NCBI GenBank assembly: GCA_023055425.1
Contig: JALGPY010000002.1
Location: forward strand, 114,402,088 to 114,466,087
DNA: 64,000 bases
Direction: 5' to 3'
From: Linanthus parryae
Lineage: Eukaryota; Streptophyta; Magnoliopsida; Ericales; Polemoniaceae
This document shows positions 47,081 through 58,689 of this stretch, piece by piece. The notes under the pieces were generated by a model. The model searched no databases. It was not told the origin of the DNA and worked only from the letters and a program-made list of their open reading frames with translations. A program made the translations under genes and the position numbers. Every line of letters begins with the position of its first letter. Positions within the stretch are counted from its first letter, which is position 1.

Positions 47081-47688
47081 TTTTAAGAGAAGGTAGATAG
47101 ACAATCCGAAGGAAGAGGATTCAATACCGGGTAATCCATATTTTGTTCCAACTCTTTCTGATGTCTTTGCCCAGTTTGCTCATCTGAAACGAAGAACTCT
47201 CATGTATAGAGCAGATGAGGAATGTAAGAAACGAAGAATTATCAAATAATATGATATCCAAATTAAGAAGGAAGCGGAAGGAAACAAAACTAAATTGCTC
47301 GAGGATGCTATTTATGCAGGGCAAGCAACCAGAATCAGGGAAGGCAAAGGGAAAAAAAATCTTCAGATTATAGCTTTCGTATTTTTAAAGGGACGGAAGA
47401 AGGAGTGGCTGAAGTGGGGCTAATCCAACAGCGAGGTGACAAAGAGGAAAGGGTTGAGTTGTTGAGTGAAATTCCTTTTGATAGAAAGAGGTGTTATTCA
47501 GACCAATGACAGAATGTAGAGGAAGCTGATAAAGAGTACCGACAAGTGCAAAGTGCGAATACTTTGAATCAAGGTAGTGATGATGGTAGTTTTAATGGTT
47601 ATTATTTGGCTATTGAAAATGTGTCTAATGTGGATTTAATTCTAGTTGATATGGTTGTGGTGGCTGGCCAAAAGCATCCACAAGAAGA

Positions 47689-48543
47689 ATGTTAGTTCTT
47701 AGCTGGAATTGTCAGGGTTTAGGGGGAATCCTGACATTCCAGAGATTAAGAGGGTTGATTACAACCCAACTCCCTAGTGTGGTGTTTATTTCTAAAAAAA
47801 ATAAGCATGCTATGGTTAGCAATATCCAAAGAAGGTTGGGCTATCCAAATGGTTTCAATGTCCAAGTTGAGGGTAAGAGTGGTGGTATGTCTCTTTGGTG
47901 GATCAATAATCTAGAGGTGGTGATTTTGGGGAGCACAAATAATTTGATAATTTTTAACATTTAAGTAAACCATAATGCTTGGGAAATATGGGTGTGTGTG
48001 TATGCTCCTTCAAAATATAAGCAAAGTGGTATGGTCTTGAAAGAGTTAGAAAGAGTGGTTGAAGACTTCACTGAACCTTGGATTTTAGATGGAGAGTGTA
48101 ATGATTACGTACACCAAGAAGAAAAGCAATGAGTGGAAAGCCAGCAATGGAGGATGAGAAGATTTAGTAGCTTCATTTCAGCTTGTAGTCTCAAGGAGCT
48201 AGATAGTCAAGGCATGAAGTATTCCTGGACACATAGAAGGGGAGATAATGAAGTTAGAGAAATGATTGATAGAGCATTTTTATCTACTTAATGGGGTGTT
48301 CAAAATCAGAAAGCTATTTTGCACAAAGAACGAATTATAGCTTCCGATCACTCTCCTATGGAGATAGACACTTGCCCAACTATGTTCAGTAAGAGGCAAA
48401 AGTTTAAATTTCATGAGAATTGGATTATTGAGGAAATTTTCATTGAAGTTATAAGAAAATTCTGGACACACAAAACAGAGGGTTCTCATATGATAAAGTT
48501 GATCAAAATGCTTGTTACTTGCAGAAAGAAACTCATCTCTTAA
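47689..48543 (+). pseudogene. LINE endonuclease domain
   Basis: An APE-like endonuclease read across frames: LSWNCQGLGG at the start, GKSGGMSLWW, then VYAPSKYKQSG and PWILDGECND (normally GDFN). FISACSLKELDSQGMKYSWTH and ASDHSPMEI complete the motif series. Stops at 47962, near 48130 and at 48290 break it. Confidence 0.75.
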
Positions 48544-49236
48544 AATTAAGAAATTTTCAGGAGTCAGAAGAAAATGATTAAAGAGTTAGAAGATCAACTT
48601 GTTGAAGTCCAGAATGAACCTAGCTCCTCTAAAAATTCGACAGTTCAAGTGGGTATCAAGAAGGATATGGAGATAGTCTGGAATAAAGTGGAAATCTATT
48701 AGAAGCAGAAGTCAAGAGTAAATTACCTAAAAACGGGAGACAATAATACAAGGTACTTTTATATTTCTACAATTCAAAGAAGGAATAGGAACAATATTAA
48801 AAAAATTAAGAAAATTGATGGTGTTTGGGAAGAAAAGTTTGAGAAAATTGACAATATGTTTTTGAAGCTTTATAAAGATCTATACACCTCAAAAAGCCAG
48901 AGAGATTTTGGATTTCTGTATCAATTTTATTTCCCAAAATATTTCTAGAGAAGACAATGGCATATTACCCAGTGTTCCAAATGAAGAGGAGATTAAAAAA
49001 ATTGTGTTTGTTTTTGACCCAAGAAAAGCTCAAGGGTATAATGGATATACTGGGATTTTCTTCAATAATTATTGGACTACTATAAAACAGGAGGTTAATA
49101 AAGGAGTGTAGGACTTCTTTATCACTAGAGAAATGGCGAAGAGTGTGAATACAACTGTCCTCTCTATGATTCCAAAGGTGCTACATCCTAAACAAATGTT
49201 TCAGTTTTGACTTTTGACCTATAGCCTTATACTTTC

Positions 49237-50080
49237 TTGTATAAGGTTATAGCACAGATTTTAGCTAATATATTGAAAGAAGTGTTGCCTATTCTTATCT
49301 CTGAAGAGCAATCTGCTTTTTGTCCTGGAAGAATGGTACATGATAATATTGAAATTGCTCAGGAGTTATTTCAATATATTTCTCACAAGAAGCTATTAAA
49401 GAAAGGGTGTTTGGCTTTGAAGCTTGATCTAAATATAGCTTATGACATTTTGAAATGTGAATTTTTAGAAAAGGTGTTGGTCATATATGGGTTTGGTTTA
49501 AGATGGGTGGAGATGATTATACAATGTGTGTCTACTATGACTATGACCATAAAGTTAAATGCGATTGAAAGCGAGAGTTTCAAACCTGGCAGCGACTAAG
49601 ACAAGGGAACCCCTACTTATTTGTTTTAATCATTGAGGTGACTCTGTTAAGCTTAAAGAAGCTCAAAAAAATGTTATTTGGAAAGGTGTTTCTATTTTTG
49701 AAAGAAAAGTGTGGTTAAACAATCTTTTCTTTGCTATTGATTCCTTAATCTTTCTACAAGCAAAGAAGGACGAAGTTGAATGTTTCATACAGATTATGAA
49801 AGACTTCAGTGAAGCTTTAGGTATGGAATTGAATCTTAGTAAATTTGGAATTCTCTTCTCCCCAAATACTGATGATGCTGTGATTAAAGATCTCTCTGAT
49901 TTGTGTCAAGTGCCAGCTTTGGACAAGAAAATGAAATACTTGGGTCTCCCTGCATTTTGGGGGAGATCTAGAAGTAAAGCTCTTCAGTACATATTGGATA
50001 AGATTTGTGAGATTCTAAGTGGGTGGAGAAAAAAATGCTTATCATTTAGGAGAGAAGTAGTGTTAAAAGCACTTACTTAA
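49237..50080 (+). pseudogene. LINE reverse transcriptase
   Basis: Motifs in order: YKVIAQILANILK, EEQSAFCPGRMVHDN, LALKLDLNIAYD, then LFFAIDSLIF where an active enzyme has FADD. LNLSKFGILFSP and KYLGLPAFWGRSR follow. One catalytic aspartate is lost (ADD to AID), and a frame break occurs at about 49600. Confidence 0.8.
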
Positions 50081-50635
50081 GCAATTCCTAGTGATACTAT
50101 GACATGTGTTCTTTTTCCTCAAAATGTGTGCAAAAAGATTGCTCAAGTGGTCAGAAATTTTTGGTGGGGGTGAGATGCTAAGAAGAGGAAGAATCATTGG
50201 GTGGGATGAGATAAAAATTGTCAAAGAAAAATATGGAAGGGGTATGGGTTTCAGGGATATTCGCAGTTTTAATGTCTCTCTTCTAGCTAAACAGTGTCGG
50301 AGGATCCATGTGAAGCCAGAACTCTCGGGTAGCCAAAATATTGAAAGCCAAACATTTCCCAAAAGAAAATTTGTAGAGGCTTCGAAAGGCCACAACCCTT
50401 TGTGGGCTTGGAGTAGCTTGATGGAAGGCAAAGAATTTTTGAAGTCTCATGTGGTGTGGGGTGTTGTTAGAGGAAAGAAGATTTGTGTGAAGACTGATAG
50501 ATGGGTATTGTCAAAAGACACTCAAAAATTTGGTCAAAATTATAGAGTAAACCCATATTTAAAGGTTTCTGAGATTATAAATCCACACACAAGAAGCCAA
50601 TGCTATTGTAGCTACTCCAATAACTTCGATGAATA

Positions 50636-51043
50636 ATGAGGACTATCTGGCCTGATGAAAACAATGGTGTTTTTTCTGTCAGAACAGGTACAAAGATTGC
50701 TTTACAAGACTCTACAATGAGAAAAAGTATGCCAACTAGTCACTCTATGAAAGCATATTTTTATTTGATGTTTTCTAAAGAGTATTGGAATTATCTTTGG
50801 AATGCTCCTCTTCCCCCAAAGTTATTGCATTTTTGGTGGAAGTTAAGTCAAGGAGCTTTATCTACTCAAAAAAATTTGATAGCAAAAAAATGCAAAGTCT
50901 CAAATTTGTGCATGATTTGTCAAGAAGCTGAGGAAGACATTGAACAATGTTTGTTTCAATGCAAATGGACAACTCCTATATGGTTCACAATGGGGCTGCT
51001 TGACCCAGTTATGTGTTTAAAAATTGCAAATGTCCAGAAATGA
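50636..51043 (+). pseudogene. LINE zf-RVT domain
   Basis: The block WNAPLPPKLLHFWWKLSQGA, then NLCMICQEAEEDIEQCLFQC, fits the zinc-binding domain that follows RT in plant LINEs. A stop at 51041 separates it from the RNase H piece at 51300-51465. Confidence 0.75.
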
Positions 51044-51644
51044 CTTTGTCAGTTGGTGGAGCTTGTGTTGAATAAGGAAGTGGAGAAAGTGTTCTTGCTC
51101 AAGTGTGTTTTGTGTTGCCCGCATATCTGGAAATCAAGATGCAAGATGGTTTTTGAAGGTGAGAAGCCAAATCCTTTTGGTACTATTGTTACATGTAGAA
51201 GAGAGTGTGATGAAGTACTCAATGTTTTGTCCAATGAAGTCTCCTCTTGTAGTGTGCACAGAGTTTCTCAGCAAGGTCAAGCTAAAGAGAAGAAAAAGTG
51301 GATCCCTCATGAGTTGGGTTTTTTCGAAATGTAATGTAGATGGTGGGTGGGAGGAAAGTAAAAATATTGCTTACATTGGCTGGTTGTTGAGAAATCACAC
51401 AGGGTCTGTGCTAGATTGTCGTTGGAGTAGAGAGTTTGTTGGTTCTGCTATGGTAAGTAAACTTTAGCTCTCTGGTTGGCATCTTGGAAGCTCAAAGATA
51501 GAGGTGAAGACCAAATTCTTTTTTAGAGTGGTTGCAAACCAGTAGTGGAGGTTGTACTCTCTTATTATCCAAATTGGGAAATAGCAGTGCTAGCTAAAGA
51601 TATAAGAGAAGGTTTGAGATTATGTGCTGGGAATCTTAAATGGA

Positions 51645-54596
51645 CTAGTTTCGGTGTACGTGCGTTGCACGTGTGTACGCGTTTTTATTGTTTATCAAAG
51701 CATTTATTCCACTTAAGAAAATATAAACGTCACCTTTTTTTCACACTCTTTAATTTTACCGCGTATGTGGATATTTTTAACTTGTGATGCGGTTATAAAA
51801 TAATCTTAAAATAAATAGTTAACGACAATCATATATTGACATATATGAAGTAAAATTAAAGGGTGAAGAAAAAAAGATGGTAAGCATAGCGTCCCTCTTT
51901 CACTTATCTTTGGTGTAAGTGGGTTTTCACAGTGTTTGAGTGAATGAATGTTTCACATAATTTATGCCACATTTAGTTGAAAATAATTGGCTTTCCGAGT
52001 AAGCCTCTTTAGCTTGTGATCGTTGGTTGATTATCCTCATAGGTAAGAAAATGTTAGGGAGAAGATTTCATGAATACAAAAAAAGCTAAAACCCAAGCTA
52101 GCTAATTTATTTTACAAATAGTATCTTGTATTAACACATATACTTCGCGTAATATTTATTTACTTAAAACGTAAAACTATAAACTGCGAGAACATAATAT
52201 GAAAGACTGATACAATAATTTACCTACAACCAAAGGAGAGACTCTACATTATGAAGTATAAAAAGCATCTAATCATGAGTTTATCCAAAAAAAAATATGA
52301 GTTTAATGTTTTCCTTTATACGGGAGAAAAGCATACAACTTCATGTAAAAATTTGCAGCATCGATGATGTTTCAAAAGAATGATGTAAATGAATAGCAAC
52401 ATCGTAATTTGAGCTAATTGTATTATTTTTCTCTCTTTTATAACATAATCCTCTTCCAATAAACTATACAAGTGTTGGTCTTTTTGATAGAGAAAATTAA
52501 GTCTAATCTCCGACTTCTCATGCGTGCAAACACTCTTCAGAATTCTGCATAACCATGGGGTAAGGTTGATGTAGCTTGACTCTTTGGCTTGAATCATGTT
52601 AAATTGTTCCATAACATCTTCTCTCACCTATGAATTATTTTGGGTGGCATTTGGAGAGATGAGCAAGGAATACAAAAGATTTTGTTTATGCAAAATTTAT
52701 GATTCAATATCATGCACTGAGACAAAATTTGATCTCTAGAAAATGTCTATACATGTAAAAGAAGAACAAAAAAAGAGAGGAAGAAATTAAATCATACGTT
52801 GAATTGTTAGTTACCTGAATATTAGTACCCTCTTTTATTAAAAAAATAAAAAAAATCACATTCACTTTCTCGTTTGAACGTAGCACCATTTCATATTTAG
52901 CTCATTTATAAGAGTCTATCTTTAGTCTATAGCTCGATAAGATTCTGATTCATTTATCTTGATTTCTTCCTTATTTCCCTTATCTCATTTGGATGTGTAC
53001 CCTTCTGGATGGCCCAAATTATTTTTCTCATTGCACACTTCTTTCTCATGTCATTCATTTCTCTTATAAATGTTGAGTACAAGAAGATACATATACATTG
53101 TAAAATAGCATGTACGCGGGTTTATCCGCTGACACCCTTCACATAGTTAAATCATTCGATTCATAAAAAACATAAGACCAAGTAACAATATTAGCTATAC
53201 ATCACAAGAGGTACGTCTAACATCAATAATAAAAGCCCGGGCTATTTGGTTTGAATACTACTAAAGAAGCGAATCGGGCGTGACACTTAACAAAGTTGTT
53301 AAACAAGCGTTATACAAACACGTAAATTCAAACTTTTGATAAATGTAGATGTGAGAAAGAATCACAAAATAAATGAAAAAAAAAACAAAAAACTCACATA
53401 GTAAACAACCCTTGAGAAATAATTGTATTACATGTCTGCCTTGTTTTCGCAGAATCATATGCATGTTGTAGGAATTAGAACTCTGGAAATTTAAGGACAA
53501 AGATAAGAGATAAATAGGAAGAAAACTTACAACTATGAGACCACTCCACTACTCCTTTGTCTACACCTGAAGTATGAATCTCCCATTCTTAACGAAATTT
53601 AAATTGTCAAACAAATAATCAAAAAAATTCAAAACCCGGTTAGATGGAGTCATGGAAACTTCATGATAAAAATAATAAGCTAGTAGAAATGGTCAACTGA
53701 TTTCTAAAACAAATCGGGCAAAAAAAAAAAACATTTATGGAGCGCAATTATATGTTCACATAATTGAAATCCAAATATTTAATTATTTTGTATACCTTAG
53801 TGTTTCTGATGAATCTATATGTTTGCAATCGATTCGAGATGTGTATCTTGAGCATTTCACATGAATCTTGATAACTAGGATAAGTTCAAAATCAGGCCTA
53901 AAAATACCATAACATGAAACAAATAATGATTATGATTTTCTTACAATTTCATATGAGAGAGATGAAGAAGTAATCGAAGAAACATGATCTTTTAAAGGAG
54001 AAATGAAGAATATGAAGAAGAATTAAAGAATGATAAAAAACTGCTTAAAATTAATAATTGATGGAAGAATACAAACGGAAATAATAATGATGAATGAATA
54101 AAGCTTGTAACTGATGAATTTAATAACTTTTAATTGTTGTAATTTCGATGGAGAATGCAAACAGAAATAAAGAAAACCATTGTCATGTTTCTAACATATG
54201 TAATGATGGTGGAATTAAAGTTTGTAACTGACGAAAGTTACAAAATTTTAATTGATGTAATTTGGATCAAAGGTCAAATGTTATATTGATAAATTAATTC
54301 ATGGTGTAGGAAAAGAAGAAAATGCAAAAAATTGTTAAGCACTTAGAATTCCTACATATTTTCACAGTAGTAGAGATAATAATCATAGATTCAATATTTA
54401 TGATTAAAACATTCACTAATTGTAATATTTATGGAGGCAAGTGGTAGATTAATTATTAGTTAGTAACAACTTGCTTACGTTAAGGGTATTCTGGGCATGG
54501 TGTAAAGTGTAGGAAACACTTCTTGTGAAAAAACATTTTTGGTGGTTTAACACTAATAGGTGCTTTGCTCTTTTTATTAGTAGAGATAAGTAGAGA
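51645..54596 (-). mobile_element. Non-autonomous Helitron (2.95 kb) inserted in the LINE
   Basis: On the minus strand it starts TCTCTACTTATCTCTACTAA (54596) and ends with a hairpin (ACGTGC-AAC-GCACGT), nine bases, then CTAG at 51648-51645. It sits between A (51644) and T (54597), the A/T target rule of Helitrons, without target duplication. Removing it restores the LINE reading around NLKW and DQNLAVDEMVKLARN. There is no Rep/helicase gene. The only frame over 100 codons (52316-52627, minus) is unrecognised. Confidence 0.85.
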
Positions 54597-54770
54597 TCAA
54601 AATCTAGCCGTTGATGAGATGGTGAAGTTAGCTAGAAATGTTAATTCAGGTTCACTAGGAGTGGAGAACTTTTTGATGATGCAGGTTGTTAGAGAAAGTT
54701 GTAATGTTGAGGTTCCTACTTAATATATTTTTTGGTTTTCAATAAAAAAATATCCTTTTGTCTCTAAACT

Positions 54771-55035
54771 TACTGCCTCTCTTTAGCCTGAAAATTCTCA
54801 GTTGATTTTTTCCACCCGTAAAATCATGTCGGTTTGATTTGGCGATTTGAATAGAAAACGATACAACTTTTTGATAAATTTTTCGTGGTGTTGTAAAGTA
54901 AACCTTACTTTACAACACCAAGAAAAGATTATCAATTTCTTGAATCATTTTGCTAATCAAATAATCAGGTCAAAGTGACCTGGTAAATAGTTAAAAGAAC
55001 TCCACTGAGAAGTATACAGCGAAACAAAGGCAGTA
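54771..55035. mobile_element. Stowaway/mariner-like foldback MITE (265 bp)
   Basis: TACTGCCTCTCTTTAGC and the inverse of GAAACAAAGGCAGTA form the ends, with TA on both sides. The arms are complementary almost to the centre, where GTAAAGTAAACCTTACTTTAC forms the loop region. It lies 14 bp after the LINE tail. Confidence 0.8.
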
Positions 55036-58000
55036 CTTAAAATAATTGAATAAATGCTAAAATATTGAATAAAAAATGCAATTGAATAAAACAATTGGAT
55101 CAACTATAAATAGAATAGGGGGCTAAAATATTGAGACGTAGGGAGGAGCATCTAACAAAGCTCCACTGCAGAGAACGACAGAGACTCCACACCAGAGAAA
55201 ACAACGAGAATGTAAGATACAAGTTCAAATCAAGCGACTGGAGAAGACAAAGTGAATATAGAAGATGAGTCCGATGGTGAAAAAAAGACGTGGTACATAT
55301 GATAAATATTAAATATGTGAGTTATATTCTCTCATTATTCGTGCATTTTAGGTCGTTGCGTTCTGCAATTCTGGTAAAAAATGTATCATGTTTCTGTACA
55401 AACGACCAAGACAGCAGTTTTGAGTATTACTACAAGTGAAAGTGAGTCTGCACTTACCATTAAATAAGGATTACAGTAGGGAGAGGAAGAGAAAGGAAGG
55501 ACGAAGAAGAATGAATGAAGAGAGAGAAATCATACCCACTAGCTAACCGATTCAACAAACTAATTCGGGTATACGTAACCCTCATCTAAGCCAGTGCCTG
55601 AGCAGCGAGAGAGTAACTTCCAGAAATTGAGCAGCAGTTTGTATAGTCCGAGAACTAAAACATGGATGCCATTATAGTATTGACTGATTAGAAGACGGTA
55701 GAAGAATACATATCAAGGGGGCAGTGATATCTATAACCTTTATATAAAAGAGGGTAAGCATCCTTCCATGTCAACGTTTTATCCACGTGGACCAATGGTG
55801 GCTTCACATTTCAAAATGATATCCCATATGACCATTACCTCTTTGCCCCTGTGAATTGTAAGGATTTACACTCACATCAAGTCTTCATTTGTACGATTTC
55901 CTCTATGGCGGTGGATTGGGAAGCTGAGAGAGAGAGGGGGAGAAAGAGGAGAAGCCAGAGCAACTACGAGGCTTCAGAGTGATTCAGAGGTTTGTGGATA
56001 ATCTCATCTTTCTCTCTGTAGCTCACTCTCTCTATGAAGCCTCCGAATTAGATCGTTTATGTTGATCCGGCCCGACATCGGTTTTGACCTTTGTTTGAAC
56101 TCATAACAACCGCTTAAGTTTCAAACATGAATCTCGCTCCTGCACTCCCCTTTCTCTAATATCTATCTCCGCTGAAGAATTATCGGTGCCAGCTGCGTAT
56201 GTGGGAGAAACACATAACAAGCGCGCTTGAGCAAATTATCTTCTCGAACTACCCCGTAAGTTCAACTCGTTTGGACCGTTATGATTAGTTTTTAGATTTT
56301 CTATAGATGTATTTTGCCGCATTTGTAAGAGATTTACAGTAATTTTGCTTTTCTGGTCGGTTTTGGAAACCGTAAAAATTTAGTTCAGTTGTGTTGGTTT
56401 AGGGTTTAGTCAATTTAGGATTTTGTCAATTGGGTACAGTGATGTCGTACCGATCTGAGCCTCTGATTTTTCGGTTGCGTTTCATTCCTCTGAGGTACAC
56501 TTATGTGATTCAGGCCTAGGCTCAGTGTGTAATTTGTTGCCAAGTCTCTGCCTTTGAGATAACAAAAAGTTGTTGCAAAGATGATCACTGAGAGAGAGGA
56601 TGAATTAAAGAGTATATGTGGTTCGTATTGCTATGGGGATGCTTGATATATAAGTTTGAGAAAATGGAAGCTGAATCACACTCTGTACGCTTTGTAGTAA
56701 TTAAGCTTATGAGTTATGATAACGTTATTTTGTTGAAAGCCATGGATGTCCCAGGCCAGCTTATATTGTGTTCTTCAATCTCACTCATTCATTTCCTACA
56801 CTATTGTTGTTATGAGTTGTAGCTGCTCATAAGAAGGTTCTATCCAAGGGTATAAACGGGGCCAGGATAAAAGCTTTGTGGCCCTTTCTCATGTTAATTC
56901 AACAACAATATTCTACTTCTGTTTGACGAGGATGAGATTTTGGTACATTTTTCTCAATGTGTTTCAATGATGATGCTTCGTGAAATACGCCTGGAAAAAA
57001 TTGATATGCTAAGAATACCAGGGAGGCGGGGATCGCGTGTGAATCAGTGCTTGCTGGCAGTTAATGGCTAGTCATTAACTTACGCCGCCAAGTCTCTTTG
57101 TTTGTCCACTTGAATCAGTGGAAAAGTTGATTCGCCAGTCAGTGGTATGTAGTAGTAACCTGGTAGTTCTTCTTGAGATCTTACTGTTGGAAGCGTCGAT
57201 TAGGACAGTGAGGGGGTGATCTTTCTCCGCAAGAGGGTAGCAGTCGAGCTTGTACAAGTGCGTTATTAGAAAACTAAAATAATGAAGTCGGTGCACTTGT
57301 TGAGGTACATCTTTTTAACTCGATTAACTGAAGGTCTGGTTTGGAAGTCCGACATTGACTAAACATACACAAGAAAGGAAAAAGCAGACATGGAAAAAGC
57401 AGACTGATCCTACCAACAAGCCATCAGCACATATGAATTAGTTCAGCCAGTCAGGTTATAGTGGATTGGGCTGTAGTTAAGTCTTTGAGCTGAAAACTTT
57501 TACTTCTAACTAGGTCTTGTAAGTAAGAACAACAAATTCTTGGCTTACCAGTGTGTCACATTACTATTTTGATTAGGGTAAATGACACAAACCATGTCCT
57601 TCCGTCCAAATCTATCCATGAGACACACGGGATCACAGTTGAAAATTTTTTGGGGACGATTTTGCCCCTTTCAAAATGAATCGTCATTTTTACCCCAAAC
57701 TTTTATATACTTTAGTAAACTATCCCCCTCTATTCTTCTTCTTGAACCTATTACTACTACCAACAATCATCCCCCGCCAACACCACCGACACAACTCTCT
57801 GTCGAACACCACTGCCACAATTAACCGAACCTCCATTAGAATTTGGTTTCTCTCTCTCTCTCTCTCATAGTTTGAACTATCGTACTGGAAGTCGTTTCGT
57901 TTTTGTTACTGGAGTGAAACATTTCGGTACATCTTTTAATACCACATTGGATCCTTGTAAGAAATCCAAAGTCATATTGATACAGACATGTAAGATAGTA

Positions 58001-58684
58001 TGGATGATATGGTGGCCTCCTGTGTGCGAGAAGCAGAGCTCAAAATAGCTGCTTTCCTTTAGACTTACTGCTTTTGTGCTGGAGCAATGCTAGGTATTTC
58101 TGGATCTGAATTTTGAAGAGGATGTATTACCAGATAATACTAGCGGGCTAAGAGCATAGAAATTAAATTTAAATTAGTAAATTTCAATTTTGAGTTCAAA
58201 TTATTGATCTATATACTTGAATAATCTCATAAACCTAATATGAGAGATCTCTAGAGGTAGAAGCACTGGTGTTAGTGAAAGGTTACTCGGCACTGAGGCT
58301 GTGTTTACTATCTCTGGCTTGTACTTACACTCTTGTACTATGCAAATATTTAGTGTAATTCTCAAGGTTCCTAGTGCACTCGACACACTAACGTTTACTT
58401 TTTCTAAATTGCAGCACGAGGAAACCTGCAGTTGATGTGACCACTAAAGATGGCATTCCTTCCTGATCTCCAAAGACCTTCACAAACCCGCAACTGGGGA
58501 TTGAATATTTTGTTAGGTATCTTCTACCTTGAAAACTTCGTTATCGTTTATTAGAGGGACCATGATCACAAAATCAGAGAAATTTATGCCCTCAACCTCC
58601 TTGCAATAGTGTTGCGTCTCAATAGAGATAGGATCATAGAAATCAGCTTGAAGTTGAAGTAGCGTAAGCCAAATCTTGCCCTTA
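55036..58684. other. Intergenic or decayed gene region
   Basis: A candidate small exon, 56199-56255 on the plus strand (MWEKHITSALEQIIFSNYP), ends at a good donor CCCC/GTAAGTT. A good acceptor, TTCTAAATTGCAG, is at 58402-58414. Joining them gives an early stop, so no gene model holds. CT-rich 5'-UTR-like sequence occurs at 55920-56040. No repeat of known family is seen. Confidence 0.3.
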
Positions 58685-58689
58685 TGAAC

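Larger units (their letters stand above)
47095..54757 (+). mobile_element. L1-type LINE, decayed, split by a Helitron
   Basis: A non-LTR retrotransposon in two parts, 47095-51644 and 54597-54757, ending in a short A-run (AATAAAAAAATA). 47095-47688 is the tail of ORF1. ORF2 follows: endonuclease from 47689 (SWNCQGLGG), RT around 49237-50080, a zinc-knuckle-like zf-RVT block at 50800-50990, and an RNase H start (NVDGGW) near 51330. The 5' end is truncated next to a copia LTR piece. Confidence 0.85.
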
